DNA of 64,000 nucleotides from an uncultured Prochlorococcus sp. Lineage in GTDB: Bacteria; Cyanobacteriota; Cyanobacteriia; PCC-6307; Cyanobiaceae. The stretch is taken from contig CABYGI010000005.1 in assembly GCA_902518475.1 (NCBI GenBank), forward strand, positions 1 to 64,000, in the 5' to 3' direction. The position numbers and the translations under genes are program-made. The number at the start of each line of letters is the position of its first letter. Positions within the stretch are counted from its first letter, which is position 1. A model generated the notes under the pieces. It ran no database searches, was not told where the DNA came from, and saw only the letters and a program-made list of their open reading frames with translations. This document shows, piece by piece, positions 59,326-64,000 of the stretch.

Positions 59326-59458
59326 ATATTTGTTTTTTAAGGTTATAAAGTTTCGATGAATAATCAGCTAAAATGAAATAAAATCATTTGAAGTTGATCT
59401 CTAATAATTATGTTAATTACAAAAAGTAGTTTAGTAATCATAATGAGGCTTTAAATTA

Positions 59459-60187
59459 ATGAATACTAAATATGAATTGTTATATGAAGGCAAAGCAAAA
59501 AAAGTATTTGCGCATAATGATTTAGATAAAGTAAAAATCGAATTTAAAGATGATGCTACAGCCTTTAATGCGTTGAAAAAAGAAAAATTTGAAGGTAAAG
59601 GCAAACTTAATTGCCTAATAAGTGCAAGAATTTTTGAGACTCTGATTAAGAATAATATTCCAACTCATTTCATTGAACTTGAAAATGAAAATACAATGAT
59701 TGCAAAAAAAATAAAAGTAATTCCATTAGAAATCGTTCTTAGAAATACTGCTTATGGATCTTTGTGTAAACAAACGACTATTAAACCTGGTACTTTCCTA
59801 TCAAAACCATTAATTGATTTCTATCTTAAAGATGATGAACTTAATGATCCCCTGATTACAAAAGATCGAATTGAATTAATGAATATTATAAGCTCGGACG
59901 ATTTAGAGTTAATAATTAATTTAACTTTGAAAATTAATGTAATCCTTAAAAATTTTTTTAAAAATATTCAACTCAAACTTGTAGATTTCAAGTTGGAATT
60001 TGGTTATGATTCTGAAAATAATATTCTTCTCGGGGATGAAATAAGTCCAGATAATTGTAGATTGTGGGATCTAAACCAAACAAATGATACAATTATAAGT
60101 CTAGATAAAGATAGATTTAGGAATGATTTAGGTGGCTTAATAGAAGCTTATAGTGAAATTAACCGAAGAATAAACGCTTTTCTCTAA
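59459..60187 (+). CDS. purC: phosphoribosylaminoimidazole-succinocarboxamide synthase
   Basis: LLYEGKAKKVFA, VLRNTAYGSLCK, LGDEISPDNCRLWD. Confidence 0.95.
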   Translation: MNTKYELLYEGKAKKVFAHNDLDKVKIEFKDDATAFNALKKEKFEGKGKLNCLISARIFETLIKNNIPTHFIELENENTMIAKKIKVIPLEIVLRNTAYGSLCKQTTIKPGTFLSKPLIDFYLKDDELNDPLITKDRIELMNIISSDDLELIINLTLKINVILKNFFKNIQLKLVDFKLEFGYDSENNILLGDEISPDNCRLWDLNQTNDTIISLDKDRFRNDLGGLIEAYSEINRRINAFL

Positions 60188-60232
60188 CCTAAATTAAATA
60201 ATTATGGTTTTTTAATCTTAATCGAAAGTACT

Positions 60233-62362
60233 ATGCAAAAACATTTTTTAAAATTTGGAAAGGTTTTCACAAATGTTTCCTGCTTTCCTTTAATTTTAAT
60301 ATCAAATAATTCAGAACTTGCTGCTAAGTATTTACAAAATGATGTTGATCCATTAATAAATAACTTAGAAATACCAATTAATAAAAATGATTTATTTCAA
60401 GGGATCGATGTTAAAAAAGAGAAGAAATTTCTTCTTGCAGATAACAATAACATTAATGAAAAAAGTGTTCTTATCTCAGAAATAATAATCGAAGGTTGGG
60501 AAAATCATCCTGAGGGAAGAAAACTTGAATTAGCTGCATATGATTCTATGAGCATAAAGCCTGGAAGTATAGTTGATAATAAAATTTTAAATCAAGACCT
60601 CAATGCAATTTACGCTAGTGGTTGGTTTTCAGGAGTTAAAATAAACGCTCAAGACGGGCCATTAGGCGTGAGGCTAATAGTAAATGTAGTGCCCAATCCA
60701 ATTTTGAAGAAAGTTGAACTAGAGCCTATGAACTCTCTAGTATCTAATGAATATGTAGATGATATTTTTAATAATTATTATGGGACAACTCTTAACTTAA
60801 ATGAATTTCAAAATAAGATAGAAATAATAAAAGAACGTTATGAAAAAGAGGGTTATTCTCTTTTTAGAATTAATGGGCCAGATAGGATCTCTGAGAACGG
60901 AGTAGTAACATTAAAAGTTTATGAGGGAATTGTATCTGACATAAAATTAAGATTCCCAGATTCTAATGGAGAATTTATAGTTGATGGAAAACCTAGAAAA
61001 GGTAAAACAAAAGACTGGGTTATAAAAAGAGAATTAAAAACACAACCTGGTTCAATATTTAATAGAAAAATATTAGAAGCTGATATCGGTAGATTATACG
61101 CTACATCTTTATTTGATGATGTAAAGGTTTCTCTTGGCCCTGACAATTTAAATCCTGGTCAAGTAATAATCTTTTTAGACTTGAGCGAGCAAAGAACAGG
61201 ATCATTAACAGGTGGGCTTGGTTACAGCACTGGTTCAGGTATCTTTGCAACAATTGGTTTGCAGGAAACAAATGCATTAGGAAGAGCATGGTCTACAAAT
61301 TTCAACGTAAATTTTGGAGAATATTCAACTACATATAATTTTTCATTGTCTGATCCCTGGATTAAAGGAGATAAACATAAAACATCTTTTAGAACAAATA
61401 TCTTTTTAAGCAGAGATTATCCACAAGAATTTAAAAGTGAAAATAATGGAAGAATATACGCAGTTGATGATACTAATACTTCAAACTCTGATACTTTTTC
61501 ATCAATAGTTCTAGAAAAAACAGGAGGTGGATTTTCTTTCTCAAGACCTCTTAACGGAGGAGATCCTTTTAATCTGGCTAAATGGAGAGTTCTTGCCGGT
61601 ATGAACTTTAAGAGAGTAAAGATGATTGATGGTGATGGGAACAAAAAACCTTATGGTGATATGACGCCAACTACAGGAAACATAAGCGATATTATATGTA
61701 TCGGATTTACTCCAAATGATGGTTCGTGCCCTGAAGAAAATACATTGGTAAGTTTCATTGCAAGTACATCTAGAAATAATCTAAATAGTAGAGTAAACCC
61801 AACTTCAGGAGATAAATTAAGCTTGGGCAGTGAGCAGTTTGTCTCGATGGGGAAAAACTCTCCAACCTTTAATAGAATGAGAGCCTCGTATTCATTTTTT
61901 ATACCTACAAGATTGATAAATTTAACCAAAGAATGTAAGTCTGGTAACCCTAAAAGTGAAGATTGTCCTCAAGCTATTGGATTTCAATTAAAGGCAGGAA
62001 CTATCCTGGGAGAATTGCCTCCTTATGAAGCTTTTTGTATGGGGGGAACATCATCTATCAGAGGTTGGGGATCTTGTGAGTTGGCTGTGAGTAAAAGTTT
62101 TGTTGAGGGTACAGTAGAATATAGATTTCCAATTTGGAGAATGATTTCAGGAGCCTTATTCGTTGATGCAGGGAGTGATTTAGGCTCTCAAAAGGATGTA
62201 CCTGGAAAACCTGGTAAATTGTTGAAGAAATCAGGCTCTGGTTATTCTCTTGGAGGAGGACTTGGAGTAAAAACACCGGTTGGCCCATTAAGATTAGACG
62301 TTGCTAGTAAGGATTTAAGTGGAGATTGGAGATATACACTTGGAGTTGGATGGAAGTTTTAA
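60233..62362 (+). CDS. BamA/TamA-family (Omp85) outer membrane protein
   Basis: POTRA-like repeats then a beta-barrel; GGTSSIRGWGSCEL, end GVGWKF. Confidence 0.9.
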   Translation: MQKHFLKFGKVFTNVSCFPLILISNNSELAAKYLQNDVDPLINNLEIPINKNDLFQGIDVKKEKKFLLADNNNINEKSVLISEIIIEGWENHPEGRKLELAAYDSMSIKPGSIVDNKILNQDLNAIYASGWFSGVKINAQDGPLGVRLIVNVVPNPILKKVELEPMNSLVSNEYVDDIFNNYYGTTLNLNEFQNKIEIIKERYEKEGYSLFRINGPDRISENGVVTLKVYEGIVSDIKLRFPDSNGEFIVDGKPRKGKTKDWVIKRELKTQPGSIFNRKILEADIGRLYATSLFDDVKVSLGPDNLNPGQVIIFLDLSEQRTGSLTGGLGYSTGSGIFATIGLQETNALGRAWSTNFNVNFGEYSTTYNFSLSDPWIKGDKHKTSFRTNIFLSRDYPQEFKSENNGRIYAVDDTNTSNSDTFSSIVLEKTGGGFSFSRPLNGGDPFNLAKWRVLAGMNFKRVKMIDGDGNKKPYGDMTPTTGNISDIICIGFTPNDGSCPEENTLVSFIASTSRNNLNSRVNPTSGDKLSLGSEQFVSMGKNSPTFNRMRASYSFFIPTRLINLTKECKSGNPKSEDCPQAIGFQLKAGTILGELPPYEAFCMGGTSSIRGWGSCELAVSKSFVEGTVEYRFPIWRMISGALFVDAGSDLGSQKDVPGKPGKLLKKSGSGYSLGGGLGVKTPVGPLRLDVASKDLSGDWRYTLGVGWKF

Positions 62363-63199
62363 GTGTTTTCTTGGCCTGCTAATTATGATTATTGTTATAC
62401 CCTAGCTGGTGCTATCTCCAGAGAGGGAATAGGCCTTCATAGTGGCGAAAAAACAAGAGTTAATATTTCTCCTTACGAAAAAGAAGGATATTTTGTTTCT
62501 TTCAGGGATAAACCTAATGAGATTTTTAAGTTGGAACAAGATTTGATTGGAAGTACTATGCTTTGCACAGCGGTCAAACTAGGAGGGAGAAATTTATATA
62601 CTATTGAACATTTATTATCTGCATTGGCTGGATGTGGCCTCAGCTATATACATATAGAAGTTGATGGGAAAGAAATCCCGCTTTTAGATGGATCTGCTAT
62701 TCAGTGGGTAAGAGATTTTGAAGAAGTAGGGATAAAAAAGGCACCTAAACCAGATAATTTTTTTCTTGAGATTAATAAATCGACAATTTTAAATAAAGAA
62801 GACTCAGTTATAGTAGCAACTCCTTCTGAAAAGACTACAATTATATCTACTATAAGTTTTTCCTACAAAGCAATTGGAAATCAAAGTTTTGTAATTGATT
62901 TAAATCCAAGAAACTTTGTTGAAATGATTGCTCCAGCAAGAACATTTGGTTTCAAGGATCAATTTCAAGAGTTAAGTGAACTTGGTTTAATAAAAGGAGG
63001 AAGTTTGGAAAATGCCCTTGTTTGTGATGGCGATAAATGGGTTAATCCGCCATTGAGATTTGATAATGAACCAATAAGACATAAAATTTTAGACCTTATT
63101 GGGGACTTGGCTTTGGTAGGGTTACCTAAGGCCCAAATTTTAGTATATAAAGGATCACATTCTTTAAATGCTTTATTTGCCTCATCGCTAAAAAATTAA
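62363..63199 (+). CDS. lpxC: UDP-3-O-acyl-N-acetylglucosamine deacetylase, GTG start
   Basis: [32 protein letters not shown]; starts directly after the omp85 stop. Confidence 0.92.
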   Translation: MFSWPANYDYCYTLAGAISREGIGLHSGEKTRVNISPYEKEGYFVSFRDKPNEIFKLEQDLIGSTMLCTAVKLGGRNLYTIEHLLSALAGCGLSYIHIEVDGKEIPLLDGSAIQWVRDFEEVGIKKAPKPDNFFLEINKSTILNKEDSVIVATPSEKTTIISTISFSYKAIGNQSFVIDLNPRNFVEMIAPARTFGFKDQFQELSELGLIKGGSLENALVCDGDKWVNPPLRFDNEPIRHKILDLIGDLALVGLPKAQILVYKGSHSLNALFASSLKN

Positions 63200-63216
63200 T
63201 TTTATCTTTAATTGTT

Positions 63217-63675
63217 TTGGAAAAGAAATTATCCAATGAAAATAATCAACTCTCCTCTGAGAACATATTAGGTTTATTACCTCACAGATACCCTTTTGCC
63301 CTTGTGGATAAAGTCATAGAGAATGTTCCTGGGGAGAGAGCTGTTGCAGTAAAAAATGTAACTATAAATGAGCCTCAATTTCAGGGACACTTTCCTGAAA
63401 GACCCCTGATGCCTGGAGTTCTTATTGTTGAATCTATGGCTCAAGTTGGCGGAATAATTGTTACTCAAATGCCCGATCTTCCTAAAGGACTTTTCGTCTT
63501 CGCTGGAATCAATAATGTTAAATTCAGAAAGCCAGTCGTGCCCGGAGATCAATTGATAATTTCTTGTGAGTTATTATCTATTAAAAGAAAAAGATTTGGG
63601 AAAGTTAAAGGTGAGGCGCATGTTGATGGGAACTTGGTTTGTGCTGGAGAATTAATGTTTTCATTAGTTGATTAG
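63217..63675 (+). CDS. fabZ: 3-hydroxyacyl-ACP dehydratase FabZ, TTG start
   Basis: [34 protein letters not shown]. Confidence 0.95.
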   Translation: MEKKLSNENNQLSSENILGLLPHRYPFALVDKVIENVPGERAVAVKNVTINEPQFQGHFPERPLMPGVLIVESMAQVGGIIVTQMPDLPKGLFVFAGINNVKFRKPVVPGDQLIISCELLSIKRKRFGKVKGEAHVDGNLVCAGELMFSLVD

Positions 63676-63679
63676 GGAT

Positions 63680-64000
63680 ATGGATCAAAAAAATTCTGAC
63701 TTAAATTCAAGCTTTAGTGGTGCAAAAGTACACCCAAATGCTTTTGTCGATCAAAATGCTGAATTACATGATGGTGTTATTATCTCCCAAGGAGCTATTG
63801 TCGGCCCTAATGTAACTATCGGGAAAGGAACCGAAATAGGACCGAATGCTGTTATTTCAGGAAGAACTCAAATTGGTATAAATAATAAAGTTTTCCCAAA
63901 TGTTTTTATAGGTCTTGATCCTCAGGATCTTAAATATAAAGGCGCCCCTACTGAAGTAATTATTGGAGATAATAATACTTTCAGAGAATGTGTAACTATT
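63680..64000 (+). CDS. lpxA: UDP-N-acetylglucosamine acyltransferase, truncated by window end
   Basis: Hexapeptide repeats ...KVHPNAFVDQNAELHDGVIISQGAIVGPNVTIGKGTEIGPNAVISGRTQIG... Confidence 0.9.
   Translation, partial: MDQKNSDLNSSFSGAKVHPNAFVDQNAELHDGVIISQGAIVGPNVTIGKGTEIGPNAVISGRTQIGINNKVFPNVFIGLDPQDLKYKGAPTEVIIGDNNTFRECVTI

Noticed and set aside
61417-62288. Minus-strand ORFs within the Omp85 gene
   Set aside because: Shadow ORFs opposite the barrel domain
1-64000. CRISPR arrays, transposases, integrases, prophage structural genes
   Set aside because: No regularly spaced repeats and no recognisable IS or phage structural proteins seen on reading the window

Overview
AT-rich, densely packed window that reads as a high-light-clade Prochlorococcus chromosome. 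Basis: kaiB-kaiC next to rplU-rpmA with no kaiA, an nblS-like kinase, purD, purC, Omp85/lpxC/fabZ/lpxA, several hli genes, and very short intergenic spacers. About 30-64 kb is mostly conserved core (murD, serA, prmA, petF, rnz, truB, kaiBC, nblS, purDC, lpxC-fabZ-lpxA) with one tRNA-Val. About 1-30 kb is accessory in character. It holds a PhoX-like phosphatase beside a CRP/FNR-type regulator, two fatty-acid desaturases, hli genes, and many 30-60 aa ORFs that the supplied ORF track misses because they fall below its length cutoff. The best leads are: (1) small-protein operons with stop/start overlaps, including CX3C peptides and a four-gene micro-membrane operon; (2) a mini-protein whose tail matches the CP12 C-terminal cysteine hook; (3) a photolyase-like protein that appears circularly permuted; (4) a stand-alone NAD-ligase adenylation domain; (5) a repeat-containing small ORF split by an in-frame TAG; (6) repeated 3'-end hairpin modules. 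All family assignments come from motif recognition by eye. No searches were run.
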